From contig JAKCPI010012563.1 of NCBI GenBank assembly GCA_023213315.1, forward strand, positions 95,876 to 159,875: 64,000 bases of DNA. Direction: 5' to 3'. Shown here one piece after another: positions 51,815 to 61,841 of the stretch; the first letter of the stretch is position 1; each line of letters begins with the position of its first letter. The position numbers were made by a program, and so were the translations under genes. The DNA comes from Euborellia annulipes. Lineage: Eukaryota > Arthropoda > Insecta > Dermaptera > Anisolabididae. The notes under the pieces were generated by a model. It did not search any database. It was given only the letters and a program-made list of their open reading frames with translations, and was not told where the DNA came from.

Positions 51815-54800
51815 CTATAAGTGCCAAGGGAGAAACAATAACAACCTCTTGTTAGCTTTTTCGATAACTAGGTAGAGCTTTGTTTGAAAAAAGAAGGAAT
51901 TTTTTTCAATCAACGCTCAAATAGACTGTAAATAAGCCAGTCAATGTTTAAGACAGCAAATTTGCGAGATGAGTTTGATTGGGGAAAATTGCGCACGTTT
52001 TCGCGGCGGGCCGACTATCTTATTCTAGGTCGCCGCCCCCCACCCAAAAAAAAAGATTTAAAAAAATTAAAAAATTTTTTCTTGGCTTATTAAAATAATT
52101 TCAATTTTTTTGTTCACTTTTTAAAAATAAAAAATTTATTTTTTATAATTAAAATTAATTAAAAAATTTAAAGTTTTTTATAATTACATTGTAAAATTAT
52201 TATTTTTTAAATAATTTAAGGTCATTTACGGTCATCGGAGACCATTTAGACTCTGTTCCTATTTAATTCAAACGATTGATTGGTAGCCAATTCTTTAGAA
52301 ATAAATTTTTGTCGCATGAGACGGGATGCGAGCTCCCGACCTCCAGCACAAAAGGCAGAAACTCTATCACGCCCTATGGGCTATTGTAAAAAATAAATAT
52401 TTTTTTTTTATTCTTTATATCGTATTCTAAAAAATAAATTTTGTAATCCTCGAGATATCGTCAGTTCTTGTTTACTGAGTGCCAATCAAAAAAATTTTAT
52501 TCTGCTTCCTGTGCTTGGGTAAATACAATTTTAAAATAAATATCTGTTATTGATATTTATATACAAGGCCACAAACAGAGGGGTTACTTCTTTCGGCTGA
52601 ATTAATTGATATTAATTACATGCCATCTATATTTTATATATAGTTTAATACTTATTAATTATTTCAAAAGATAATTTTTGTTTTTGTATTATTTTATAAA
52701 ATTGGGAGGGGGGACCTCACAAGATATATGCAAAATTTCATCTCTCTAGAACAAGTGATGGCGAACATATGACTCGTGGGTCAGGCAGCGTACAAGTATT
52801 ACGTAACGCAATTTTTGAAGATTTTTGACCTCCCCTCCCCCAGGTAACGCGCCGTAACATTTTTCTGGACCCCCCCCCTAGACCTTACGTAACGCTCAAG
52901 TGGCCATTTTTATCTAAAAGTCACAATTATGTTGCGCAAAGTACCGGAAAGTCGCTAAAATACCAGTTACGTAACGCGTTCAACCCCCCTCCCCCCCTTG
53001 TAACGCAGAGTAACGTTGTACGAGACCCCCCAATTGCGTTACGTAATACTTGAACGCTCCCTCAGACACTGACCCACGATTACTACTTACAGGAACTCAT
53101 CTAAAAAAGTTGCACGTAGAGGAAGAAAGAGGTGCACTAAAAACTTTTTAAATCGTCAAACTACGCCCATTTTTATCCGTTAAAGCAATTGGATTTTTAA
53201 AATGTTTAGTTTGAAAAATACTCAGTTAAAAAAATTTTAAACTTAACTCTAATGCAAATGGGCATTAGTGACCCACGAGCTAGTACTAAAAAAAATATGA
53301 ACAAAATTTGACCCACATCTCAAAAAGGTTCGCCATCGCTGCTCTAGAACATTAATTTCACTTGAATGTCCGTCCATACAGACAAAGCGAATAAAATAAA
53401 ATCCAACCGCAGTTTACTAAAAAGTAAATACATAAATAAAAATTTCACCTCTAACTTCTTCTTGACTGGTTTATAATAATTTCGTTCTTCCGCAAGGATC
53501 GGTGCGCTTCTGTTAGGACTGCCGTGCGATTTTTGTTTAACGACTTCACTCCTGCCTCCATCCCCTCCACTTGAGCGCCTCTTCACCGGATTGTTTTTCT
53601 TAACATCAGATGATGTCTTAAATAGAAAGAATGTATATAAGAAAATGAATTTTGAAATATAAAAACAACGCGAATGCGATACCTGTAAGGCAAGATCCTT
53701 CATCTCCGGGGGTGTTGAAGAGACGCGAGCCAATTCTACTTCGCGTCTCGCCTCCAGGGTTTCTCTTTGTGCCTCCTTCATCAGATGGATGGCCAAATCT
53801 CGTCTCTTGATAAGAATTTCCTGAACTCTGATCGCTTCCCTTGTTGACCTTTCGTACTCCATTTCGAGATCACTCAGCTTTTTCGAGAGGGTTCCTGTCA
53901 TTTTCTAAAATAAAAAATATTAATTTAAATATATATTAATAAATAGGAAGGGAGGTGTTTAGTAAGAAAAAATTTTTTTTTCTTATTATCAACAAATCTA
54001 ACTAAACTTCATGGTTGTTGCCAAAATTTAATATTATCTCATTCCGATGAGATTCTAGCTTCACTTTGACTCCTTTTATTACTGATAACTTGTTGAATTC
54101 AATAAAGGAAATTCGTTTCTGTTGTGATGTCAACATGACCCTCCCCCCACCTATTCACCTTCTCCCTTACCTCCCCCTCTGTCAAAGAGAGGGAATTTAA
54201 TAAAATTAAAATTTTTTAAAGTTGTTGAATTTTCCGCCCCCCCCCCCCCCTCTTCTTAATAAATTTCAGGATATGTATATGAATTAATTATTTAGCTTTT
54301 TTTTTTACAATGAATAATCAAAAATAAATAAAAAAATCTGGTGTGATTAACGCACAGCACACAACTTTCTCTTATCTGCTTCTTATATGTTCTCCTTTTG
54401 TTTTATTTTCTTCCTGGCTGCATGTGACTATTGGTCATTATAGGTCTTCGGACCTTATGCACCCATTCAAAAAAAAAAAAATCTTCGGTAATCGAATTAT
54501 ACTGTCACACCAGATTTTTTTGTGTCGAGATATATTTAGTTGCCCAAAATTGACCACTTGCGTTTCATAGGTGAAAGTAAAAAAGTCAATTGATTCAAAA
54601 ATTTTATAGGCTCTCTGTATTTTAAATGTTGAATGCTTGAAATAAACTATGGTTATTTTTCAAAATTTTATTCTCATATTTATTTTATTCACAATAAAGA
54701 ATCCTAAATAAATACAAAATTTCATAAGAATTGAAAGTTTTTTTATAAATGTGTAAAAAGTTCCTAAGGGGATTTAACATTGGCTCTATTAAAGGAAGAG

Positions 54801-57800
54801 CCTGAAAATGAATTTGAAAAATCTGAATTACTACAGTAAAATATATTTCAAAGAATTTTCACGAAAAATTTTACTGATATATTTTTTAAAGAGCACCTAA
54901 AAAATAGTTGATTTATGATATTTAACCAAAATCATTAGAGCCGATTTTCAGAAAATTAAAAAAATAACTGAAAAAGTGCTTCAGTAAAGATCTAGTACAT
55001 TTTGACCGATTTTGTTCAAAGGCTTATTTTAACTGTCCGGGAGGGTACTTAAGTTAAATATAAAATTTAGTAGAGTAAAAATCGCCGCCAGGAAATTAAA
55101 AATTGCTTTCCATTTGGCCTAATATAAAAATAAAATTATAATTAAATTTTCATGGATATTATTATAGGTGCAACTCGATACTCCAGCTCCCAGGAGGGAG
55201 GGGCCCCCATCCTTTCTAGAAGAGACCCGAATTACAGATAAAATGATTTTTCTCAAACTTCATTGGTTGAATACAAAGTAGTATAACACATTGATAGATG
55301 AAACTTGCCTGTAGCTGTTCGAAACGTCGCTGCGATGACTTTCTCTCTTTTTCTAGATGTGTCACATGTTTAAGCACCTGGTTTAGCCTTCTCTCGGCCT
55401 CCGTGGCTCTCTGGACACGTAGATCTGCATCGGCCAGCGCCTGAGCTGCATTCCGGAGCACTCACCCACACATCCAATCAGATACTCATTCACGAACTCC
55501 ATTTAATTATTAAACATTCAGAAAAAAATATTCCAAAACAAATAAACTATTTTCTATTGATCTCTCCAATCAACTAATCTTTCTCGTGCTGTTTCTTCTT
55601 TTTTCTAAACTATTTTCTTTTTAATCGCAAAAAAATGTTTGAATAATTAAAGAAAGAAAAATTTAATGAAATGATATATTTTTTAAAGTTTTTTTGAAAT
55701 ATTTTTTTCATTAAAAAAATTATAATTATTCTTGCTAATTCTATTATAGTTCTTTAACATAGATTCCTTTTCAGGCAGAGGCGGATTTAGGTTGTTTGAT
55801 GCACCAGGCGTAGAAAAAATATTCGATCCTCTATACCAGTGGTTCCCAACCGGTGTGCCTCGGCACCCAAGGGTGCCGCGAGAATGCCTAAGGGGTGCCG
55901 TGAGATATTTAGAGAAAAAAATAATAAAGTTTTGCTAAAAAAGGTCAAATGATTAAAATGGAAGCGGTCAAAATTTTCCGTAGATCGGAAAATTAAGCTT
56001 TGCCAAAAAAAGGTCAAATGATTTTCACGCAAGGGCGGGAAAATTTCGTTTTGATAGGGAAAAAAAGAAGAGTGCCGCTAGTAGGTAATATTATTCTCAA
56101 CGCACCTTTGGGGTGCCGTGGACTTCAAAAGGTTGGGAAACGCTGCTCTATACATTAAAACTAAATAAAAAACTTAAATATTGAATCAGAAAATAAACAA
56201 GCCTACAGCCACAGTTCACTAGCAATTAAATATTGAGTTATGAAATTTATTTAATCAAATATTAGTATGTAATAGGATAATTAGAAGTTGATAGGGGACA
56301 GGGGACTTTTTCTTCTTTATTTTCTTGCAATTGAATTTTATTCTGTCTCAGCTAGCAACCAGAATTCGCAAAATAATCTATTATTCCGATTATTTTCCAC
56401 AATCGATTATTGGAAAAAATCGATTATTTTTGGGAAAAATGCGTAAAAAAAAAGGTCAAAAGATTTTCACGGTAGGAGATTATTTTTTTGCGCAGAATGA
56501 AAAAAATTTCGTTTTGCTAAAAAAAAGGTAAAGGAAAACCATTTTCCGGCAAAAATTTCGGTTTCCAAAAAAAAGGTAAAATGAATAAGATAAAAAAATA
56601 AAATTTTCACGGGAGGGAAAAAAATTTTGCTAGAGAGAAAAAAGGTTAATTGATTAGGCCTTTCATAATCGATTATTTTTTTCCCCATAATCTATTATTT
56701 TTTGGTCTGTCCGGACCCAATAATCGAAAATATTTTCATTATCGATAATCGATTATTTTTTCCAAATTTCCACGCCCCTAGGCAGGGTAAAGCTGTTAAC
56801 AAACAAATATTAAATAAATTGATTATTACGCCTCTTAATTAAGGAATTGAAGAAGAACACTTTCTCTCTCAAAAAAAAAAAAAAAAAAAACTGAATTTCG
56901 AGACCCCTTTGAACCCAAGACCCCGCCCCCGGTACGCCCCCCTCTTTAAATCCGCCTCTGATTCCAGGGATTGGGAAAGTAACGCCTTAGATATCTCTTC
57001 GGCTTCCTTTAGTTGGCTTTTTCATAAATTCGGTTTAAAAAAAAAAGATTCTCAATCCATGATCTATTATTTTAGAAAATTAACATAATAAAATTACAAT
57101 AATAAATATATAGGTCTATTTTTTTATATTATTTCTCCCCTATTTTGTTTCTGAATAGGGACTTTAGAGAGCCTTTCCCCTCAGGAGGGGCTTTTCGCCT
57201 TCTCAGTTTAACAAGTTATTGCAAGGTGTGGTATACGTTTTATTAAAAAGCAATTTTGTTCACAGAGGAACATATCCTGCAAGATTACGGAAGAAAATCC
57301 AATTTATTGAAAAAAATTAATTCTTCATCAGTTGAATATATGGAACAGCCTGGTAAGTAATTCGAAGCGAGAATCCTGGTTTCTAAATTATTTACCATAC
57401 TACTCACCTCGAATTCTTTGTCTCTTTCCATTTTTTTTCTTATATTAATAATCCCAAGAAAGTTTTTGAAAAATAAATTTCGACCTAATGAGAATAATTA
57501 TTAATACTTGCAGTATGTCTCGAAATTTTCAAATATAGGGATCAAACAATAAATGAGAATTAGGCCTACCCCTTATAGGCCTACTACTTATATCACACCC
57601 TTGCACAAACTTTTCACTAGGTTAATTGACCCAACGGACAAGGAGATGCCAAACAAATCTGCCTTACTAAAAAATCGGTTATTGTAATTCCAAATATTGA
57701 AATTGGTTATTTTGTGATTAAAAAAAGTTACAAAAATGTGGTGAGACTATATAGGCAAAAAAGTAAAGGCCATTCAGAAAGTTCGCTGTTTCTGACACAT

Positions 57801-60184
57801 AAATGACAGTTAGAAGCAAAAATATATCTTAGAAACCTCCGTCCTTCATATGAACACACTCTAATACATGAGTAGGTTGTTTCAGAATAAAATAAAAAAC
57901 TGGAAAAATCGTGCACTGATTCAATTTCCCAACAAATATTTTTTAACAAGCAAACCAGTCTCTTTAATCTATGATAATGACTGAAACAACCTACTCATGT
58001 GACAAACCGATTAATTTAGAGTGTGTTCACATGAAGGACAAACATTTTCATTAAAGATATATTTTTGTTGATTTTGAGATTGTGGCTGTGATGTGATTAC
58101 AATGGAGAATTGGAGGTATCAGCCAAATTGGGATTGTCCAGGTTAATAAAACTCCCAGGATAAGACGTTTCGGCCTGAATTTATTTGGCCACCTTCAGTT
58201 ATCGGGAATTATACACATAGTGCAAGTGCACATGTGATCAAACCAGGACTCATCAATAATAAAAAATATTTGCTTCATGTCCACTATGTGTATAATTCCC
58301 GATAACTGAAGATGGCCAAATAAATTCAGGCCGAAACGTCTTATACTGAGAGTTTTATTAACCTGGACAATCCCAATTTGGCTGATACCTCCAATTCTCC
58401 ATTGTGATATATTTTTGTTTCTAACAATCATGTGTCACGACTACGAACATGATTGTTTAGCATCATCAGGTCCGCATGTTATTTTTTTAGACAGTAGCAC
58501 TGGAGAAACCAAGTAAAATAAATACCAGGAAATTCGCGTTGCGCCTTTGAAGAGGCTTGATTATTTTTAATACTCCAATACTACTGACATAAGATAAGAG
58601 AATTTATTTTGAATTTCTAGAGAGTCTGTGTTGAGTCACCTTGTTGTCTCACTTGTTGCTCCACCATTTGAAGTTGTTTTTCTAATTGTTTATTTCTAGC
58701 GTTGTACCTACAAGCGGTGGTGCTGCTTGTTGGGTGGACCAAAGCCATTTCATTCTGGTCATTGGTCAATTCTTGTATAAAAGGTTCTTTTTGAAAAGAA
58801 TCCCCCTTTCGGACCTCCTCCCGGGCCTTCAAATCAAACAAAAAAAAAGAAGATAAAAAGCATATTAAAAATTGGCGTGGCGATTATTATTTACTAGTGA
58901 AGAAATAATTTAATAATAATAGCTTTAATGATGATTTTTATTAAGATATTTAAAGATTTTGGTTTAAAAAGCATCCATTCACGAACCATTTTCTTTTTAA
59001 CAACCCCAGTCCCTTTTTTTAATCACTTCAGGTTTACATAAATACATTTTTTCTTAATACAGTGAATAATTTTTGTGAGAAAATTCATTAACGCCATGAT
59101 TACTGGGGAAGCGCCTTTGTGAAACATGAATTTATTTGCAACAAAATAGATGGGAATTTTATTTGTTAACACCTGGAGAAGGTTATCTAATAAAATTCAA
59201 ATTAGAGATTATTTCTTCCCTTTGAAAATTTGTGATTTTTTTAAAAAGTCTTTTAGCAAATGAAGTTATTCATTTAGGCTTCGTTTAAATTAATAATTTA
59301 AATAAATTTTGACTCTCAGGAGATGGAGGAACTACTTTGTTTCAAGTCAGTCGGATATTTATGGATATTTAGAAACGAGCTTTAAAAACAAAATTTCTAA
59401 AATTTTTATTAATAAATCGAAATCGAAAATTGAAAATCCTCTGGGTTCGCATCATGCAAAAAAAAAAAAACTTACTTCAATTGAATTGGCTATCAATAAA
59501 TAGGGACGGAATCAAAAGTCCTCCGATGCCCAAAAACACCTTAAATGAATTTTTTAAAAAAATTCCAAAATTTGTAACTTTTTATAAGAACCATTCATAA
59601 AAAAATTTATTTTATTTCGAACCTCGAGACTACTAGACTTGAAATTTGTAGTCCTCAAACGGAGTATCACTCACTCTTCTTGTTGTAGTAATTAATATTA
59701 AATGATTTAATTTTAAAAAGATTGTTTTGAAGGTTCAGAGTTTTGAAAATATTGGCAAAAGCCGCCTCCCCTTTTCTCTCAATTTTCAGTTTCTATTTAC
59801 ACATTTTTTATTAAATTAATGATTTTTTTTTCTTTTTTTTTGTTTGGACAATACCTCAATTAGATGTCGGTGTAATTGATCTCGTTCCCTCTTAGCTGAA
59901 TCGAGTTGTAGTCGCATGGCCGCCACAGCATCGTCAACGACCTCATCCACTCCTGAACCTGTTGATGATGTCACATTGCTATCTTCTCCACTAAGATCAA
60001 AAAGCTGTTCAAATTCCCGTTTACAGATTTCAAAATTACGAAGGAAACGGTTGGAATTGAAGAAAAAGATGAGCGAGCCGGTTAAAAGGCTGATGGCTGC
60101 TACAATTGACGTTCCTGAATATCCCCTCCATGACCAAAACGTTTGGAGAATTAAAAGGGTCCAGCCGATCAACTTCCATTGCAT
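51536..60184 (-). CDS. Two-TM coiled-coil protein, six exons, 445 residues
   Basis: A complete minus-strand gene assembled from six exons whose phases agree. Residues 5-20 (LIGWTLLILQTFWSW) and 25-45 (TSIVAAISLLTGSLIFFF) are two hydrophobic segments, probably a membrane hairpin. Residues 85-110 and 155-290 are rich in Glu, Lys, Arg, Gln and Leu with heptad-like spacing, a long coiled coil facing the cytosol if the hairpin is correct. Residues 300-353 are basic and Ser-rich (VKRRSSGGDGG), and the C-terminus is acidic and aromatic (TSDMDFLWAPATVPEFDESH). The start is the first Met after in-frame stops. I do not recognise the family and give no function; it resembles membrane-anchored tethers in layout only. 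Confidence 0.75.
51820..52190. other. Intron of the coiled-coil gene, no feature
   Basis: The 1.6-kb intron between exons 5 and 6 starts here on the low side. Nothing is seen apart from a C run (52033-52044). Confidence 0.45.
52200..52385 (-). repeat. SINE S2 with tRNA-like head
   Basis: On the minus strand: A-box-like GGCGTGATAGAGTTTCTGCC, B-box GGAGCTCGCATCCC, then the S2 core with GGCTACCAATCAATCG and GGTCTCCGATGACC. The insertion is intronic. Confidence 0.6.
52752..53341. mobile_element. hAT-type element with exact 8-bp TSD
   Basis: The ends are CAAGTGATGGCGAAC and GTTCGCCATCGCTG, the wording known from Charlie-like hAT families. The flank CTCTAGAA is at 52744-52751 and 53342-53349. It lies in the intron between exons 5 and 6, 100 bases from exon 5. 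Confidence 0.9.
52785..53061. mobile_element. Nested MITE with ACGTAACGC ends
   Basis: GCAGCGTACAAGTATTACGT and ACGTAATACTTGAACGCTCC are inverted ends continuing to AACGCAATT. They are flanked by TCAG on both sides, a possible 4-bp duplication, so it is not a hAT element. It is nested in 52752-53341. Confidence 0.75.
53449..53616 (-). CDS. Coiled-coil gene exon 5, basic and Ser-rich
   Basis: The intron before it is 66 bases. Acceptor TATTTAAG, donor GAG|GTGAAA, 56 codons, phase 0. It encodes TSSDVKKNNPVKRRSSGGDG and ends YYKPVKKKLE. VKRRSS resembles a basophilic kinase site. Confidence 0.76.
53683..53904 (-). CDS. Coiled-coil gene exon 4
   Basis: Acceptor TATTTTAG, donor CAG|GTATCG, 74 codons, phase 0 at both ends. 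It encodes MTGTLSKKLSDLEMEYERST and RRDLAIHLMKEAQRETLEAR, strongly helical and charged. Confidence 0.8.
54230..54329. repeat. Poly-C run and AT spacer
   Basis: A 15-base C run at 54237-54251 in the intron between exons 3 and 4. Otherwise nothing is recognised. Confidence 0.6.
54330..55080 (-). mobile_element. Family A element in an intron
   Basis: AAAAAATCTGGTGTGATTAA, GCACACAACTTTCTCTTATC, an insertion with CCTGGCTGCATGTG, then CACACCAGATTTTTTTGTGT and a body to about 55080. The far hairpin is missing. Confidence 0.7.
55309..55460 (-). CDS. Coiled-coil gene exon 3, ends at a GC donor
   Basis: Acceptor GGTGAG, phase 1, with TGA just before the exon in the same frame. It encodes LRNAAQALADADLRVQRATE and ends SSQRRFEQLQ. 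The 5' splice site reads CAG|GCAAGT, the consensus of the rare GC-AG introns; it joins exon 4 in phase 0, which no GT nearby does. Confidence 0.72.
55776..56960. mobile_element. hAT-type element beside a broken exon
   Basis: The ends are CAGAGGCGGATTTA and TAAATCCGCCTCTG, exact inverted repeats. The flanks TTTTCAGG and ATTCCAGG match 6 of 8. Inside are the hAT element at 55837-56145 and a block of repeated AATCGATTATT palindromes (56370-56760). The right end touches coding-like sequence (56961-57016). Confidence 0.82.
55837..56145. mobile_element. Nested hAT MITE with exact 8-bp TSD
   Basis: The ends are CAGTGGTTCCCAACC and GGTTGGGAAACGCTG, a hAT end known from many animals. The flank CTCTATAC is at 55829-55836 and 56146-56153. 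Confidence 0.93.
56961..57016 (-). pseudogene. Possible exon fragment cut by a hAT insertion
   Basis: On the minus strand there is a frame reading QLKEAEEISKALLSQSLE, a convincing coiled-coil phrase, between exons 2 and 3 of the coiled-coil gene. It runs straight into the hAT end at 56960 and has no donor. With acceptor AACTAAAG the phase would be 0, matching the unused GTGAGA donor of exon 2. It may be a former or alternative exon that the insertion broke. Confidence 0.4.
57030..57800. other. Intron, nothing recognised
   Basis: AT-rich intron sequence in the coiled-coil gene. Confidence 0.5.
57815..58070. repeat. Inverted-repeat element
   Basis: TCCTTCATATGAACACACTC and ATGAGTAGGTTGTTTCAG at 57840-57888 are matched inverted at about 57980-58046. 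It directly adjoins the next palindrome. Confidence 0.7.
58159..58203 (-). ncRNA. Hammerhead ribozyme, left arm, one core change
   Basis: Same layout as the right arm. Stem I GATAA/TTATC is perfect, but the core reads CTGAAGG (58192-58198 on the minus strand), so the invariant A9 is G. It is probably inactive. Confidence 0.55.
58301..58345 (+). ncRNA. Hammerhead ribozyme, right arm
   Basis: GATAA (stem I), CTGAAGA (58306-58312), stem II TGGCC/GGCC(G), GAAA (58333-58336), ACGT-C, then TTATA, pairing four of five with GATAA. All core bases are intact. Confidence 0.65.
58418..58469 (-). ncRNA. Hammerhead-like core with long stem II
   Basis: On the minus strand: CTGATGA (58463-58469), then an extended stem CTAAACAATCATG...CATGATTGTTAG, then AAAC. 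Using the last G of the stem gives GAAAC. Without a shift the GAAA box and stem overlap, so this is tentative. Confidence 0.35.
58640..58826 (-). CDS. Coiled-coil gene exon 2
   Basis: Acceptor TTGAAG, phase 0, AREEVRKGDSFQKEPFIQEL first. The donor CAACAAG|GTGACT gives phase 1, matching exon 3. A stronger-looking donor, CAA|GTGAGA, nine bases earlier would give phase 0 and would fit only a different next exon. Confidence 0.7.
58850..59850. other. Intron 1 of the coiled-coil gene
   Basis: AT-rich, with an S2 SINE core near 59475-59550 (CTTCAATTGAATTGGCTATC). No exon was seen. Confidence 0.5.
59855..60184 (-). CDS. Coiled-coil gene exon 1: start and two TM segments
   Basis: ATG at 60184, donor GAG|GTATTG at 59855 (110 codons, phase 0). 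An upstream in-frame TAG supports this Met. It encodes MQWKLIGWTLLILQTFWSWR first and AAMRLQLDSAKRERDQLHRH near its end. The open frame on the opposite strand is a shadow. Confidence 0.78.
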
Positions 60185-60383
60185 TTTGTCACTAATTGTC
60201 AATCCGAATAGCTATTTACATTTCCGCTGCTGTTTACATTTTCCATTTCTTATTTACATTTCCACTGTCTATTTGAGAATGAAATTTTTTTTTGATTTTT
60301 ATTCAATAATCGTCGTCCGGTCTCTTTGTTGACCCTGCTGCCATCTTGAACTTAAATCAAAATAAATAAATAAAAATAGTTTA

Positions 60384-60560
60384 AGGTCTTTTTTTGGAAT
60401 CTAAGACTATTTACATTGTTAGACCCGTTTTTGGTAGCCAATTGAATTTAAATAAATTTTTGTTCCTTGGGACTGGTAGACATAAATGCGGAAAGTAAAA
60501 TCCATGATCTCTACCAGAGGCGAGTACTCTATCACTGTGCTAAAGTGCAAGACAATTCTT
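60384..60560 (-). repeat. SINE S2 with tRNA-like head
   Basis: On the minus strand: A-box-like AGCACAGTGATAGAGTACTC, a decayed B-box, TAAATTCAATTGGCTACC, and AATAGTCTTAGATTCC. It sits about 200 bases upstream of the coiled-coil gene's start codon. Confidence 0.55.
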
Positions 60561-60731
60561 CCAAATATCTTAAATTTTTCTTTTTTTTTTTTGGCTGCAA
60601 AGGCCACTTTATTTCTTTATAAATATTTTTATTTTCTCTTACTTATATATCACACACGTATTTCAAACGTAACACAAGTCAGAAACATGTGTTTTTAATA
60701 TAATCCAAAGAATTGACTTTTGGCACTAGTT

Positions 60732-60906
60732 CAGGGCTAGACTGGAAACACATATGGGCCCGGGAAATATCGGTGACGTAGGCCCACAATATTAAATTTA
60801 AGGAAAGAAATTTACAAAAAAATACATTACTAATTTAAAACCTTAAATATATATTTGCGGGCCCACCGGGATACCGGGAAAATCCCGGTGGGCCAGTCAA
60901 GCACTG
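60732..60906. mobile_element. hAT-type MITE with exact 8-bp TSD
   Basis: The ends are CAGGGCTAGACTGG and CCAGTCAAGCACTG. The flank CACTAGTT is at 60724-60731 and 60907-60914. Inner motifs GGGCCCGGG and CCCGGTGGGCC are palindromic. Confidence 0.9.
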
Positions 60907-60954
60907 CACTAGTTGAAACATTCTTAAATAAATAGTGTGAGTGTTAAAAAAAAA

Positions 60955-61032
60955 GGATAAGTTTCAAAAGGATTTTATTTTTTAGCTTATGCGCATTTCG
61001 ACGTTAATCCTTTTGAAACTTAACCTTATTTT
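60955..61032. repeat. Short inverted repeat
   Basis: AAGTTTCAAAAGGATT and AATCCTTTTGAAACTT, about 35 bases apart, with GCGCATTTCGACG between. It resembles the foldbacks above in size, but no CTGANGA is present. Confidence 0.6.
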
Positions 61033-61841
61033 ATTTATTTATTTATAATTAGATTATTATAAAGAGATTAAAATCTTATTATATAGAGATGATAATTTAA
61101 TTAAACATGTGTTTCTGAGTTATTACTATAATAATAAGGATTGTGAAACAGTTCGCTATTAAGAACAAAATAATAAATAATTTATGTTAAAATGTCAAAC
61201 AAAAATAGAATTTCCATCAAGTTAGTTACAAGTAACATATTACCCCCCGGGGGGTGGACTTAGGGTTTGTTGGGGAAAGCAGGGGGAGGGTTTGTATTGT
61301 GTTACAATCGTTGATTACACGAATTTATGCTACAGTGGCTGAATAAAATTATAAAAATTGTGTAACTCATTAAGTTGGTAGAGAATCTCGCTTCAAATGC
61401 CTGGAGGAGTGATTAAAAAATTGAAAGATCATGTCAAAATAGAGATAAAAACAAAACACGGGTACATACCAGAGAGTAGACGCCGCACTGGACTAACTGA
61501 AAGAAAGATATTAGGTTTGGGCCAAATAAAATAATAGTTCAATTTGAGAACCAAAGGGAAATATTTTTAATCATTAAAAAATCGCTTCTTTTATATTGTG
61601 AATAACAATTTACGCCTTCTTTTATTCTTTCTCTCAACATTTAATAAATATCAGGATACTAATAATTATTTTTATCAATTATTATATTTTGTTCAAATTT
61701 AATATTTAGCATCGCATTAACAAAATTCAGATTATTTTCTTTAAAAAAAAATCTATTAAATGTCGTTATTGTTTTAGATCGATCTTTTATTATATTTGTT
61801 ATTTATTTTAATATTTTTATGAAATTATTGGTCGACCATAC

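Larger units (their letters stand above)
58099..58409. mobile_element. Foldback element with a hammerhead in each arm
   Basis: CAATGGAGAATTGGAGGTAT starts the left arm, and its complement ends the right arm. The arms are about 120 bases and nearly identical. The spacer contains TCATCAATAATAAAAAATAT. Both arms carry the same ribozyme, pointing toward the outside. Confidence 0.85.

Noticed and set aside
59916..60332. 138-codon plus-strand frame
   Set aside because: It is antisense to exon 1 of the coiled-coil gene. The minus strand has the better start context, membrane segments and splice donor.
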